Counted from the first letter of the stretch, positions 42,292 through 51,454 are shown. The stretch: DNA of 64,000 nt from Bacteroidales bacterium (GCA_015061055.1 SUXH01000009.1:27614-91613); one strand, 5' to 3'. Program-made: numbers and translations. Notes: a model not told the origin generated them from the letters alone.

Positions 42292-45237
42292 TTATCTTCT
42301 GCCCTGACCCGGCATACCCGGACGAGGTCCAAATCCGCTATAGTCGCGTGCGCCTGCAGGAAGGTCTTTATTTGATCCGAATGTATTGAAACGGTAAGCA
42401 AAAGTAAACATTACGTAGCGTGTAAGTGTGTTATATTCGCTATCTTGAATATAGTTGGCATTTACTGTACGAGAGATACTCTTTGTTTGTCCCAAGATAT
42501 CGTAGACGCGTGCAGTGATTGAAGCTTGTCGTCCTTTAAGGAATTCATAAGAGAGCGACGCATTCCACAACCATTGCTCAGTGTTATATCCATCGGTATA
42601 GCCCTCAGATGCACTGAAATTGAGGTCGGTGTTGAGTGTTACACCAAAAGGTAGAGTCAAATTACCATTCACCATAGCTCCATAACGGTGTATTGTACGA
42701 TTGTTTTGCGATTGTACAGTATTGTGAGTTGTTTGAATATTATAGTTCGGTCTTAGTTGAATTTCTACCAAATCTGAGCGGAAAGTCATTCCGGGAGAGG
42801 CATTTATTGAGAGGGAACCACTTCGATTGTATTCCTTATTGTTGTAACCCACAGTGTTTGAGTAGCGAGTATTTAAGTGAGCAGAGAAATAGAATTTTTT
42901 ATTTCTCAAAGGTACGCTTATCATACCCATTGCAAAGGCGTTCCATACACCATTGACGTTGCCATAAGTAGTAATTTGTCCCCCTGTTTCGCTATTGAAA
43001 TCGGTCATTGAAATGATGCTGTTCAGAGTGTATTGGGCATTGATCATTGCCATAATACTGCGTTGAGCATCTTGATTGAAATCGTTGTAGCGGAAGTTTA
43101 TTCGTTGAGTGAACGATGGTTTCAAGTCGGGGTTACCTTGTACGATGCGAAGTGGGTTCGACATATCGGCTACCGGTTGTAATTGAGTCATCGAAGGTTG
43201 GCTTGTGCTTGCTCGATAATTAAGTTGCAAAGAGCGTGTCTTTGACATCTTGAAACGCACGCGAGCATAAGGAGCGAAGTTCCACACCCAACGAGTCGGA
43301 ATACTCTTTTCTTCGTTGGTAAGATTCTTGCTGCTCGACATAGATGGATTTATTGATACCCCTGCCGAAGCATTAAGATCCTTGGTCACTTTACGCACCC
43401 CCACTTCTACCGATTGTGAGAAGAAATTATTACGGAAACGATTGCTGTCGTCTTCGTTAAGCACAGGATTACCTATAGCCAATTCATCATCAAGCAATTG
43501 CTTCAGCAAAGTAGGATTTGTGAGCGCAAAAGAAGTGTAAGTTTCCTTAATATAGTTGATTACAGCATCGTTGCCGAGTAAAGAATTGTAGCGATACATA
43601 CGTCGTGTTGCATCAACCTCAGTAGTGTTGTTGGTGTAAGGCACGTCATACACGAGTTTGTCGGCATTATTAAATCGATAGTTAGCTCGATAAGCCACGT
43701 CGAGGAATAAAGCATTCTTCACGTTTCCAATAGGTTCAGTCCACGTTAAGCGTCCTTGAATGTTGTTGTTCCAACGTCGGTTGTCATCGATTTGGCTGAT
43801 TATCTGCGTAGAGTCGTCGATGAGATAGTATCGGTTCTGGGTAAGAGATGAACCATCTTCGTACACATCGCTGAAACTATATCTTACTTGCACACTGAAA
43901 CTGCGTCCCGGATGAGATTTTACTTTGTGGTTGTACACTAATTGACCTCCAAATTCATAGCTTTTACCTGTTGATTCATCAAGATTAAAACTTCTATTCA
44001 CGTCGCGCATATTACCATCGTAGGTGTGTGTAGAGTCAATCTTGTTTGATTCATTAAAGTTTAATGAGAAGTTAGGACGGAATTCAATAGTATTGAATGA
44101 GTCGAGTTCCCATTTCAATCGGAAACGTCCGTTGAAATTATGGCTGTCATCACGATTGATGGTGTGTGAATTACTGTATGATGTAGAATCTACAAACAGA
44201 TATTGCTTGTTGTTGCGGTTGCGAGAGTTTCTGTCGCTATGTGAGTACATCACGTGACCTCCGGCGCGGAATTTTTCGCTGTCCTTACTTCCTACATTGA
44301 AATTGAAACCTATGTTTTGGGTGGTGTTGATGCCTTGATTTCCTCCATATCGTGTAAATCGGCCTGCTGCACCATTGGTGAATCCCATATTATTGGTGTT
44401 GTTTGCACCCCCAAGAATTGTGAATTGGTTACCATCGCTGAAGCGGTTTATCATAAAATTGGCTTCGTAGCGGTCGTTTGTACCATAACCTGCCGATACG
44501 TTGCCAAACCAACCATTGTTCATACCCTTTTTAACCGATAAATTGATGACTGTTTCATCTTCACCATCATCAACGCCGGTGAGACGTGCAAGGTCCGACT
44601 TTCGGTCCACTACTTGCACCTTATCCACAATGTTCACAGGAAGGTTTTTTGTGCCTACTTTAGTGTCGTCGGAGAAGAATTCTTTTCCGTCAACGAGAAT
44701 TTTGGTAACTTCTTTACCGTTAGCTGTTATTTTTCCTTCGCTATCCACTTCTACGCCGGGCAATCGTTTCAAGAGGTCTTCTACTACAGCATTGGGTTGT
44801 GTCTTGTAAGAGTCGGCATTGTATTCCACTGTGTCCTCTTTAACCACAATTTCGGTTTTTACGCCTGTGACGACAGCCTCTTTAAGCATAATAGAACTTG
44901 GTTGAATCTCAATCTCGCCAAGCCTCATATTACGGCTGCCTTTCTCGACAGTTATTTTCTTGTTATAACTTTTGTAACCTATATATGAAACACTTACAAT
45001 ATATTTACCTTGCCCTACATCGGAAAGCCTGAAATAACCATCAGTGTTAGTGCTCACACCTTTTACGAGCGAACTATCTCGACTGTCTTTAAGAAGTTTT
45101 ACTGTAGCTCCTACCAACCCCGATTTGTCTCCGGCATCAATAATACGACCGCTGATGTTGATTGCTGATGCTGTAGAAAGGGCAAAAGCCATTATAGCAC
45201 ACACTAATACACTTATTATTTTGTTATTTGTAGTCAT
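42292..45237 (-). CDS. TonB-dependent-receptor-like outer membrane beta-barrel protein
   Basis: 981 residues from the ATG at 45237, which begins a signal peptide (ISVLVCAIMAFALSTASA). A carboxypeptidase-regulatory-like domain follows (about 27-110, ISGRIIDAGDKSGLVGATVKLL). Next is a plug-like domain (about 115-230, VEDLLKRLPGVEVDSEGKITANGKEV) and an OMP_b-brl_3-type barrel to the end. The tail is Gly/Pro/Arg-rich (GFGPRPGMPGQGRR) and does not end in the usual aromatic residue. No SusD partner is adjacent, so the substrate is unknown. The upstream frame to 45297 is a translation of a duplicated leader. Confidence 0.87.
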   Translation of the reverse strand: MTTNNKIISVLVCAIMAFALSTASAINISGRIIDAGDKSGLVGATVKLLKDSRDSSLVKGVSTNTDGYFRLSDVGQGKYIVSVSYIGYKSYNKKITVEKGSRNMRLGEIEIQPSSIMLKEAVVTGVKTEIVVKEDTVEYNADSYKTQPNAVVEDLLKRLPGVEVDSEGKITANGKEVTKILVDGKEFFSDDTKVGTKNLPVNIVDKVQVVDRKSDLARLTGVDDGEDETVINLSVKKGMNNGWFGNVSAGYGTNDRYEANFMINRFSDGNQFTILGGANNTNNMGFTNGAAGRFTRYGGNQGINTTQNIGFNFNVGSKDSEKFRAGGHVMYSHSDRNSRNRNNKQYLFVDSTSYSNSHTINRDDSHNFNGRFRLKWELDSFNTIEFRPNFSLNFNESNKIDSTHTYDGNMRDVNRSFNLDESTGKSYEFGGQLVYNHKVKSHPGRSFSVQVRYSFSDVYEDGSSLTQNRYYLIDDSTQIISQIDDNRRWNNNIQGRLTWTEPIGNVKNALFLDVAYRANYRFNNADKLVYDVPYTNNTTEVDATRRMYRYNSLLGNDAVINYIKETYTSFALTNPTLLKQLLDDELAIGNPVLNEDDSNRFRNNFFSQSVEVGVRKVTKDLNASAGVSINPSMSSSKNLTNEEKSIPTRWVWNFAPYARVRFKMSKTRSLQLNYRASTSQPSMTQLQPVADMSNPLRIVQGNPDLKPSFTQRINFRYNDFNQDAQRSIMAMINAQYTLNSIISMTDFNSETGGQITTYGNVNGVWNAFAMGMISVPLRNKKFYFSAHLNTRYSNTVGYNNKEYNRSGSLSINASPGMTFRSDLVEIQLRPNYNIQTTHNTVQSQNNRTIHRYGAMVNGNLTLPFGVTLNTDLNFSASEGYTDGYNTEQWLWNASLSYEFLKGRQASITARVYDILGQTKSISRTVNANYIQDSEYNTLTRYVMFTFAYRFNTFGSNKDLPAGARDYSGFGPRPGMPGQGRR

Positions 45238-45244
45238 TTTTTTA

Positions 45245-45303
45245 TTAAAAATTTTAGTTTGTACACTTTTTTTTGTTAAAAATTTTAGTTTGTACACTTT
45301 TTT
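45245..45303. repeat. tandem duplication in the leader of the barrel gene
   Basis: A 28-bp unit starting TTAAAAATTTTAGTTTG occurs at 45245-45272 and again at 45276-45303, with a 31-bp period and no mismatch. It falls in the 5' untranslated region of the minus-strand gene. Confidence 0.9.
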
Positions 45304-45336
45304 CGATGCAAAGTAAGCTATAAAGTTTAAAAGTTT

Positions 45337-45344
45337 TATCTTTG
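45337..45344 (+). promoter_or_regulatory. -7 promoter element for the ABC exporter gene
   Basis: TATCTTTG, 31 bp before the ATG. No clear TTG at 19-20 bp upstream. Confidence 0.65.
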
Positions 45345-45374
45345 TACATTAATTTTTTTTAATCAAATTATATA

Positions 45375-47201
45375 ATGAAAGATTTTTTTAGAATACTTAA
45401 GAGATTTATACCCCCTTATAAGAGATTTTTAGCCCTAAATATATTCTTTAATCTTCTTACTGCGTTCCTCACATTGTTCTCGTTTGCGCTTATTATTCCT
45501 ATTTTGCAAATGTTGTTCAAAATCAATGAAGCAAGCTATGTGTTTATGGAATGGGGAAGCGGGTCGCTCAAAGATGTAGCGGTAAATAATTTTTATTATT
45601 ATGTTCAAGTGGTTATCGACACTTGGGGGCAATCGGCTGCATTGGCTGCATTGGGCATTGCTCTTGTGGTAATGACCGGATTGAAGGTTGGTGCTGCTTA
45701 CCTTAGCTCATATTTCTTGATTCCTATACGTTCGGGTGTGGTACGCGATATTCGCAATATGATTTACGACAAGATTGTGAATCTTCCCATAGGATTTTTT
45801 ACTACCGAGCGCAAAGGAGATGTGATGGCACGAATGAGTGGTGATGTTACCGAAGTTGAGAATTCTGTGATGTCGTCGCTCGATATGATGTTCAAGAATC
45901 CGGTGATGATTATAGCTTGTTTGAGTATGATGATAGCTGTGAGCTGGGAACTTACGGTGTTTGTCCTCGTACTGTTGCCCATAGCAGGATATATTATGGG
46001 TAAAGTGGGTAAATCGCTAAAGCGTGTATCGCTCGACGGACAGATACAATGGGGTGTTATGCTTTCAACAATCGAAGAAACTCTCGGTGGCTTGCGAATC
46101 ATCAAGGCATTCAATGCCGAGCAAAAACTCAAAAAGCGTTTTCACGATGAAAATGAAGTGTTCTTTGAACTTTCCAACAAGCGTAATCGTCGATACGACC
46201 TTGCTCACCCGATGAGCGAATTTCTGGGAACCGCCACTATTGCTGTTGTATTGTGGTTTGGTGGTACACTGATTCTTTCCGGACAATCATCGATTACAGC
46301 GGCATCATTTATCTATTATATGGTGATTTTTTATAGTATCATCAATCCTGCTAAGGACTTGTCGAAGGCTGCTTATTCTATTCAGAAAGGTGTTGCATCG
46401 ATGGAACGTATCGATGTGATTCTTAATGCCGACAATCCTATAAAGAACCCTGTTGCGCCTGTGGCATTAAGCAACACAAAAGCCAGCATATCATATAAAA
46501 ATGTGCGATTCCGCTACCAAAACGATTGGGTTATTGACAATGTTAGCCTCGATATTGAATATGGTAAGACTGTGGCACTTGTAGGGCAATCGGGTTCGGG
46601 AAAATCAACTCTTGCCGACCTTCTGCCTCGTTTCTATGACGTTAACGAAGGTTGTATCACGATAGGAGGCGTAGATATTCGTGACGTGAATATTGCCGAT
46701 TTGCGTGGTCTTATGGGTAATGTGAATCAAGAAGCAATTCTATTTAACGATTCTTTCTACAACAATATCACATTTGGCGTGGAAAGTGCTACAATGGAGC
46801 AGGTGATTGATGCTGCCAAGGTGGCTAATGCCTATGATTTTATTATGGCATCGGAAAATGGATTCGAAACCAATATCGGCGACCGAGGTTGTAAACTTTC
46901 GGGCGGACAGCGTCAGCGATTGAGCATAGCGCGCGCCATACTGAAGAATCCTCCTATTCTAATTCTTGATGAAGCTACCTCAGCACTCGACACCGAGAGC
47001 GAACGCCTTGTGCAAGAAGCACTTGACCGATTGATGAAGAATCGCACAACGATAGTGATTGCTCACCGATTGTCGACTATCAAGAATGCCGATTTGATAT
47101 GTGTGATGCACGAAGGTAAGATTGTGGAGCGAGGCACACACGACGAACTTATCGCTCTCAATCACTATTATAAACGCCTTGTCGATATGCAAACATTCTG
47201 A
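45375..47201 (+). CDS. MsbA-like ABC exporter (fused membrane and ATPase domains)
   Basis: 608 residues. Six membrane helices (about 15-320) precede a nucleotide-binding domain (about 365-608). Its motifs are Walker A VALVGQSGSGKST, signature LSGGQRQRLSIARAIL, Walker B ILILDEATSALD and the switch histidine in IVIAHRLST. The half-transporter works as a homodimer that flips lipids or other hydrophobic substrates; MsbA moves lipid A. Substrate assignment is by family only. It has its own promoter and is followed by the SIS gene, which also has its own. Confidence 0.9.
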   Translation: MKDFFRILKRFIPPYKRFLALNIFFNLLTAFLTLFSFALIIPILQMLFKINEASYVFMEWGSGSLKDVAVNNFYYYVQVVIDTWGQSAALAALGIALVVMTGLKVGAAYLSSYFLIPIRSGVVRDIRNMIYDKIVNLPIGFFTTERKGDVMARMSGDVTEVENSVMSSLDMMFKNPVMIIACLSMMIAVSWELTVFVLVLLPIAGYIMGKVGKSLKRVSLDGQIQWGVMLSTIEETLGGLRIIKAFNAEQKLKKRFHDENEVFFELSNKRNRRYDLAHPMSEFLGTATIAVVLWFGGTLILSGQSSITAASFIYYMVIFYSIINPAKDLSKAAYSIQKGVASMERIDVILNADNPIKNPVAPVALSNTKASISYKNVRFRYQNDWVIDNVSLDIEYGKTVALVGQSGSGKSTLADLLPRFYDVNEGCITIGGVDIRDVNIADLRGLMGNVNQEAILFNDSFYNNITFGVESATMEQVIDAAKVANAYDFIMASENGFETNIGDRGCKLSGGQRQRLSIARAILKNPPILILDEATSALDTESERLVQEALDRLMKNRTTIVIAHRLSTIKNADLICVMHEGKIVERGTHDELIALNHYYKRLVDMQTF

Positions 47202-47239
47202 TTAGAGCCTTTGTGGAGAACGAAAACTTTTGTTTTAAT

Positions 47240-47270
47240 TTTGTTCTTCTCTTGGCTTGCACTATCTTTG
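47240..47270 (+). promoter_or_regulatory. promoter of the SIS-domain gene
   Basis: TTTG (47240-47243), 19 bp, TATCTTTG (47263-47270): an exact consensus match, 28 bp before the ATG. Confidence 0.85.
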
Positions 47271-47298
47271 CACTATTAAACAAATTATAGAATAAATT

Positions 47299-47898
47299 AT
47301 GGAAGTAAAAGAGTCGATGAAGCAAATACTTGAGGCAGAAGCTCAGGCTATTCTTAACATACCGATAACCGATAATTATGGAAGAGCTGTTGAATTGATT
47401 GTGGAACAGGTGCATAATAAGGGAGGGAAGCTTGTTACATCGGGTATGGGCAAGGCAGGTCAGATAGCTATGAACATAGCCACAACATTTTCTTCTACCG
47501 GTACTCCTGCTGTGTGTCTGCACCCAAGCGAGGCGCAACATGGCGATCTCGGAGTGTTGCAAAAGAATGATGTTATGCTTTTACTATCCAATTCGGGTAA
47601 GACTCGCGAGATTCTCGAACTCGTAACATTGGCCAAGCGTCTTAATCCCGAAGTGAAATTTATTGTAATTACAGGAAACGATAAGAGCGCACTTGCCGAG
47701 ATGGCAGATGTGTGCTTGTTTACCGGCGGAACTCCTGAGGTGTGCCCATTGGGGCTCACTCCTACTACGTCGACTACTATGATGACAGTGATGGGCGATG
47801 TGCTTGTTGTGAACACGATGAATGCTATCGGATTCACTAAGCAAGAATATGCTAAGCGTCATCATGGAGGGTATCTTGGAGAGCAAAGCCGAAAATAA
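47299..47898 (+). CDS. SIS-domain sugar-phosphate isomerase, KdsD/GutQ-like but without CBS domains
   Basis: 199 residues. The SIS domain reads GKLVTSGMGKAGQIAMNIATTFSSTGTPAVCLHPSEAQHGDLGVLQKNDVMLLLSNSGKT, and the C-terminal helix EVCPLGLTPTTSTTMMTVMGD. This matches arabinose-5-phosphate isomerase. Full-length KdsD continues with two CBS domains (about 330 residues); here a stop follows YLGEQSRK. No CBS remnant is visible in the 27 bp before the next gene. It may make arabinose 5-phosphate for Kdo synthesis, or a related ketose-aldose conversion. Confidence 0.83.
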   Translation: MEVKESMKQILEAEAQAILNIPITDNYGRAVELIVEQVHNKGGKLVTSGMGKAGQIAMNIATTFSSTGTPAVCLHPSEAQHGDLGVLQKNDVMLLLSNSGKTREILELVTLAKRLNPEVKFIVITGNDKSALAEMADVCLFTGGTPEVCPLGLTPTTSTTMMTVMGDVLVVNTMNAIGFTKQEYAKRHHGGYLGEQSRK

Positions 47899-47925
47899 TA
47901 ACTTTCATTAATTTCTAAAGAGCGA

Positions 47926-48900
47926 ATGAAACCATTGTCGCTTGATATGGCTTTTCCTGAATTGCAAAACGATATTAAGCAATGGCAGGAACAAGTAGAA
48001 GAAACAGGTGTTCTTCCTACCGAACTTATGAGCGAGGAAGAAAGCCTTGATGTGCATCGTTGGTATGTGCTGTATCTTATCAACAATGGTTTGGCTGAAA
48101 AGGCTGAAAAGGAACTTGCCGGAATAAATCGTGATGCGTATGCCGAAACTCTTGGTGGGGCGTGGTTGTACCTTGCCGATATGGCATTGTTGATTGAACA
48201 GAATAGCTTTGCTGAAGCACTTGAGGCGGGCGAACAATCGTTGCGCGTATTGGCGTCGATGGATACCGACCGCTCTCACATCGATTATGTAGCACTTGTG
48301 GCAGGTGTGGTGTATTGCTTGGCTGTGTTGCACCACAAGGTAGGCGAGAATGTGCGGGCTGAAAAAGAACTTGTAAAGGCTCAAAAGTTGTTGGAAAAAC
48401 TTGCCAAGAAAAACAAGGCGCGTTTTGGAGCTGCAATAGTGAATGCAATTGAAGCATCAACTACAATATTCAATTCACGCTTGAAGCAGATGAATATTTT
48501 GGCTCATTATCAATTATCGACCGATTTGTATCTCGATAAAGCCAATAAAGGGGTTACACAAGCTATTTATGACCTTGTTAAATCGCTCCAAAATGAAGGT
48601 GATTTGCATCTGAAGATAGGAAATTATCGCGATGCAGTGAAATATTACACCAAAGCTTTGCGCTATCAGAAGAAAGTTACTCCGAAAATGGGGGAAAACG
48701 AATTACGTATCTCTATTAATTTGGGACGCGCGTTACTTCACATAATTCCCCGACAAAGTACGGGAGAGCAACTCTTGCGTTCACTTATACCTCTTGCTGA
48801 GAGTCTTGATGCCATCAGCGAAAAAAATGAGATACAAGCTATACTCGAACATAAAGGTAAAGCATTCGACTTTATGTCGTTCTTAAAGAAGGTTTTCTAA
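47926..48900 (+). CDS. TPR-like helical protein of unknown function
   Basis: 324 residues, almost all alpha-helical, no signal peptide. Repeats with a TPR-like pattern occur at about 70-110 (AWLYLADMALLIEQNSFAEALEAGEQSL), 215-245 (GDLHLKIGNYRDAVKYYTKALRYQKK) and later. It starts 27 bp after the SIS gene, so they probably share a transcript. A role as a protein-interaction scaffold is inferred from the repeats. The family was not recognised. Confidence 0.6.
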   Translation: MKPLSLDMAFPELQNDIKQWQEQVEETGVLPTELMSEEESLDVHRWYVLYLINNGLAEKAEKELAGINRDAYAETLGGAWLYLADMALLIEQNSFAEALEAGEQSLRVLASMDTDRSHIDYVALVAGVVYCLAVLHHKVGENVRAEKELVKAQKLLEKLAKKNKARFGAAIVNAIEASTTIFNSRLKQMNILAHYQLSTDLYLDKANKGVTQAIYDLVKSLQNEGDLHLKIGNYRDAVKYYTKALRYQKKVTPKMGENELRISINLGRALLHIIPRQSTGEQLLRSLIPLAESLDAISEKNEIQAILEHKGKAFDFMSFLKKVF

Positions 48901-48937
48901 ACCACTGATACACAGTTTTGTGAATGTGTGTTGGTGT

Positions 48938-48985
48938 GATTTACCAATAAATATTTGTGATTTACGAAAAATATTTGTACCTTTG
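48938..48985 (+). promoter_or_regulatory. tRNA operon promoter with duplicated upstream element
   Basis: TTTG (48954-48957), 20 bp, TACCTTTG (48978-48985). The region 48938-48958 is repeated almost exactly at 48959-48978, each copy running GATTTAC to ATATTTGT, so the -33 region exists twice. Confidence 0.8.
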
Positions 48986-49001
48986 CATCGCATTTATGCA
49001 A

Positions 49002-49084
49002 GGGTAGGTAGGTAAGTGGTTAAAACGGGCAGACTGTAAATCTGTTGGCTTGCGCCTTCGGCGGTTCGAATCCGTCCCTGCCCA
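49002..49084 (+). tRNA. tRNA-Tyr (GTA)
   Basis: An 83-nt class II tRNA. The acceptor stem is GGGTAGG with CCTGCCC (one G-T pair), the anticodon GTA sits in loop CTGTAAA, the variable arm is long, and the T loop is TTCGAAT. CCA is not encoded. It is the first gene of a two-tRNA transcript. Confidence 0.96.
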
Positions 49085-49093
49085 CTGCTTTTT

Positions 49094-49166
49094 GCGGAAG
49101 TAGCTCAGTTGATAGAGCATCAGCCTTCCAAGCTGAGGGTCGCGAGTTTGAGCCTCGTCTTCCGCT
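49094..49166 (+). tRNA. tRNA-Gly (TCC)
   Basis: A 73-nt tRNA with acceptor GCGGAAG/CTTCCGC and anticodon TCC in loop CTTCCAA between TCAGC and GCTGA. CCA is not encoded. Nine bases separate it from tRNA-Tyr. Confidence 0.96.
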
Positions 49167-49178
49167 CAATTTCAGACA

Positions 49179-49209
49179 AACGATGTGCAATAGCGCATCG
49201 TTTTTTTTT
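49179..49209 (+). terminator. terminator of the tRNA transcript
   Basis: AACGATGTGC (49179-49188) pairs with GCGCATCGTT (49193-49202; one G-U), followed by a run of T to 49209. Confidence 0.92.
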
Positions 49210-49236
49210 ATGTGTCTATGCCACTGCTTTAAGATA

Positions 49237-49266
49237 TTGGCTCAACGGATTTATCCGCTGAGCCAA
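49237..49266. repeat. hairpin of unknown role between the tRNA and lipoprotein genes
   Basis: TTGGCTCA-A-CGGAT pairs with ATCCG-C-TGAGCCAA, a 30-bp palindrome with one bulged pair. No T run follows on either strand. Confidence 0.6.
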
Positions 49267-49267
49267 T

Positions 49268-49310
49268 AAAAACGAACAAGCGAGGTGCCGAACTTAACAC
49301 CTCGCTTGTT
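49268..49310 (-). terminator. terminator of the lipoprotein gene
   Basis: AACAAGCGAGGTG (49275-49287) pairs perfectly with CACCTCGCTTGTT (49298-49310). On the minus strand it is followed by CGTTTTTATTGG. Confidence 0.88.
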
Positions 49311-49328
49311 GTGATATGGATTATAATG

Positions 49329-49778
49329 TTATTCGTTGTTTGTTTGATCCTCGGGGACGTAAGTGTATATTCCTCCTTGTGTGTCGTTTAGGCGCAATGT
49401 TTCTCCTATTACGTTATAATATGTAGATAAATCATATTTACTGCCTTCAAGACGGATAGTAAGCATATGCATAGAAGAAGAACCTATGTTGTAGGATTTC
49501 CATGTGAATAATTTTCTTGTTAGTTCATCTTCTTCGGTAGCTTTTTCTTCGCTGTAACCTGTTCCGTTAAGTTCGAAATAATAAGCAGAATAATTTGTTG
49601 TTTCTCCTCCGCTAACACTTTTAAGCACCCATTTAACTCCGCAAAGTCCTGTTGATGCAGGGTTGTCCTCAGGGTAGTCAAATTCTTCTCCTCCGGTAGC
49701 ACAAGCACTGAAAGCAATGGTTACAATTATTGTTGCGATTGCCAATAAAGATTTCTTTAAGTTCATTATCGTTTTCAT
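49329..49778 (-). CDS. small predicted lipoprotein
   Basis: 149 residues. The N-terminus has KK, a hydrophobic stretch (LLAIATIIVTIAF) and a lipobox FSAC with Cys25, followed by acidic residues (EEFDYPEDN), as in exported Bacteroidota lipoproteins. The rest is beta-rich with LCGVKWVLKSVSGG and a C-terminal GGIYTYVPEDQ. The family is not recognised. It is monocistronic, with a strong terminator. Confidence 0.75.
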   Translation of the reverse strand: MKTIMNLKKSLLAIATIIVTIAFSACATGGEEFDYPEDNPASTGLCGVKWVLKSVSGGETTNYSAYYFELNGTGYSEEKATEEDELTRKLFTWKSYNIGSSSMHMLTIRLEGSKYDLSTYYNVIGETLRLNDTQGGIYTYVPEDQTNNE

Positions 49779-49870
49779 AAAAATTGGATTTAGTGTTCAC
49801 TTTGAATATGTCGCAAAGATATGTAAAAATCGTCGGTATAGGTTACAAATTATATTAGAAATGCAAGAAT

Positions 49871-50794
49871 TTATATATTTTTGAAGATATTTAAGAGAAT
49901 ATTTCGTTGCAATCCTTCAAGTTTGACACGTTTTACCGCACTCTTGCCGAAAACACTTTTGAATGATTCGGGTGTCATTGTGGCTATGCTGTCGTGAGTG
50001 AGATTTAAGAAATCGGTCGAAGGTTGAAACTCCTCGATATGTGTGGGTGATGCTTGCGAATTGTGCGGACAACAGAGTTGGCACGTGTCGCATCCATAGA
50101 CGCGGTTTCCGACCTTTTCGGCCACCCATTGGGGTAATTCCCCTCGACGCTCGATAAGTTGGCAGGATAGGCATTTACGTGCATCAAGACTGTTGTGGTA
50201 GAGCAGAGCATTTCCCGGGCAGGCATCGACACATCGATTACAGTTGCCACACGACAGGGTACAAGGCTTGTCGGGTGTGAGTTCTAATGTTGTGATTAGT
50301 TCGCCAAGAAAGAAAAAAGAGCCTTTACCGGGTATTATAAGAAGATTGTTGCGTCCAATGAAACCAATACCGGCCTCTCTTGCCCAATATTTTTCCATTA
50401 TGGGTGCTGTGTCGACACAAACACGCGATTCAGCCCCCCAATTGTCGGCAATAAATTGTTCGAGAGTCTTGAGCTTATTACGCACGATGTCGTGATAATC
50501 CTGTCCGTAAGCATACAAGGCGAATTGTGGTGAGTGGGCGTCTTGTCGTATGGAGGGAAGATAGTTGGCGGCTACGCTTATTATTGTTTTTGCGCCGGGA
50601 AATAATTCGCAAGGATCATTTCTTAGGTTTTGATAGCGAGTGGCATAGTCCATACAATCATTTTTGCCGTCGGCAAGCCATTCGGAATATTTAGATATAG
50701 CCTTATCATCCACTTTGTGTGCGTGTGCAAATCCGCAGGCATCAAATCCTAATTCAAGAGCCTTCTTTCGTATTATTTCTGTTATTCCTTCCAT
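49871..50794 (-). CDS. queG: tRNA epoxyqueuosine(34) reductase
   Basis: 307 residues from the ATG at 50794 (a GTG at 50812 is possible). It has the corrinoid-binding N-terminal region with LGFDACGFAHAHK, the catalytic VCVDTAPIMEKYWAREAGIGFIGRNNLLI, and two 4Fe-4S clusters, CGNCNRCVDACP and CDTCQLCCP. It reduces epoxyqueuosine to queuosine in the anticodon loop of tRNAs with GUN anticodons. One such tRNA, tRNA-Tyr(GTA), is encoded 0.8 kb away. It follows the deacetylase gene. Confidence 0.95.
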   Translation of the reverse strand: MEGITEIIRKKALELGFDACGFAHAHKVDDKAISKYSEWLADGKNDCMDYATRYQNLRNDPCELFPGAKTIISVAANYLPSIRQDAHSPQFALYAYGQDYHDIVRNKLKTLEQFIADNWGAESRVCVDTAPIMEKYWAREAGIGFIGRNNLLIIPGKGSFFFLGELITTLELTPDKPCTLSCGNCNRCVDACPGNALLYHNSLDARKCLSCQLIERRGELPQWVAEKVGNRVYGCDTCQLCCPHNSQASPTHIEEFQPSTDFLNLTHDSIATMTPESFKSVFGKSAVKRVKLEGLQRNILLNIFKNI

Positions 50795-50833
50795 GCGAGT
50801 CTTTTTTGTCACTTCCGATTACACAAAACAGTG

Positions 50834-51454
50834 TTATTCTTGAGGTTTTATGCGTTCGAATGAATAACCTTTACTTTGCAACCACTCAATGGCTCGAGGT
50901 AGAGCATATTTCATATTCTTTTCGGCTTTTAGGGAGTCGTGGAATACGATTATCGAACCCTTACGAGTGTATCGTTTCACGTTTTTCAGCACTTGTTCGC
51001 CGGTAAGTTTGTTGCTGTAATCGCGAGTAACGAGGTCGTACATTACAATAGTGAAATGCTCGCGTAACACGCTGGCTTGTGCCCAACGTAAAAGCCCATG
51101 CGGAGGACGAAACAAAGGAGACTTGATGTAACGATGTGCTTCAAGGACATTGCGCAGATATCTGCGTGAAGTAACCTTGATTCCTTGTAAATGATTCATC
51201 GTGTGATTGCCTACGTTGTGACCTCGACGTTTGATTTCTTCAAACAATTCGGGATATTTACGCACATTATCGCCCACGCAGAAGAATGTAGCTTTCACTC
51301 CGTAATGGTCGAGAGTGTCAAGTACCCAAGGTGTGATTTCGGGTATAGGTCCGTCGTCGAAGGTGAGATATACACACTTGCGCTTGCGGTGCAATCTCCA
51401 CACACATTCGGGAAACAGTACTCTATAAAAAAGAGGCGGTTGTTCTATAAACAT
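50834..51454 (-). CDS. polysaccharide deacetylase family protein (NodB homology)
   Basis: 206 residues. The NodB motifs are VYLTFDDGPIPE (motif 1), HNVGNHTMNHLQG (motif 2, metal histidines), RPPHGLLRW (motif 3) and a C-terminal IIVFHDSLKA. There is no clear signal peptide; a short hydrophobic N-terminus is present. It probably removes N-acetyl groups from an amino-sugar polymer. It is 40 bp upstream of queG and 70 bp downstream of the DUF2723 gene end. Confidence 0.9.
   Translation of the reverse strand: MFIEQPPLFYRVLFPECVWRLHRKRKCVYLTFDDGPIPEITPWVLDTLDHYGVKATFFCVGDNVRKYPELFEEIKRRGHNVGNHTMNHLQGIKVTSRRYLRNVLEAHRYIKSPLFRPPHGLLRWAQASVLREHFTIVMYDLVTRDYSNKLTGEQVLKNVKRYTRKGSIIVFHDSLKAEKNMKYALPRAIEWLQSKGYSFERIKPQE

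Noticed and set aside
42693..44988. Several plus-strand frames of 75-125 codons inside the barrel gene
   Set aside because: They lie opposite a well-supported 981-residue gene, have no promoter or family motifs, and vary in frame; they are shadows.
47899..47925. Frameshifted CBS domains after the SIS gene
   Set aside because: Only 27 bp separate the SIS stop from the next gene, and the next gene codes for an unrelated helical protein in all its length.
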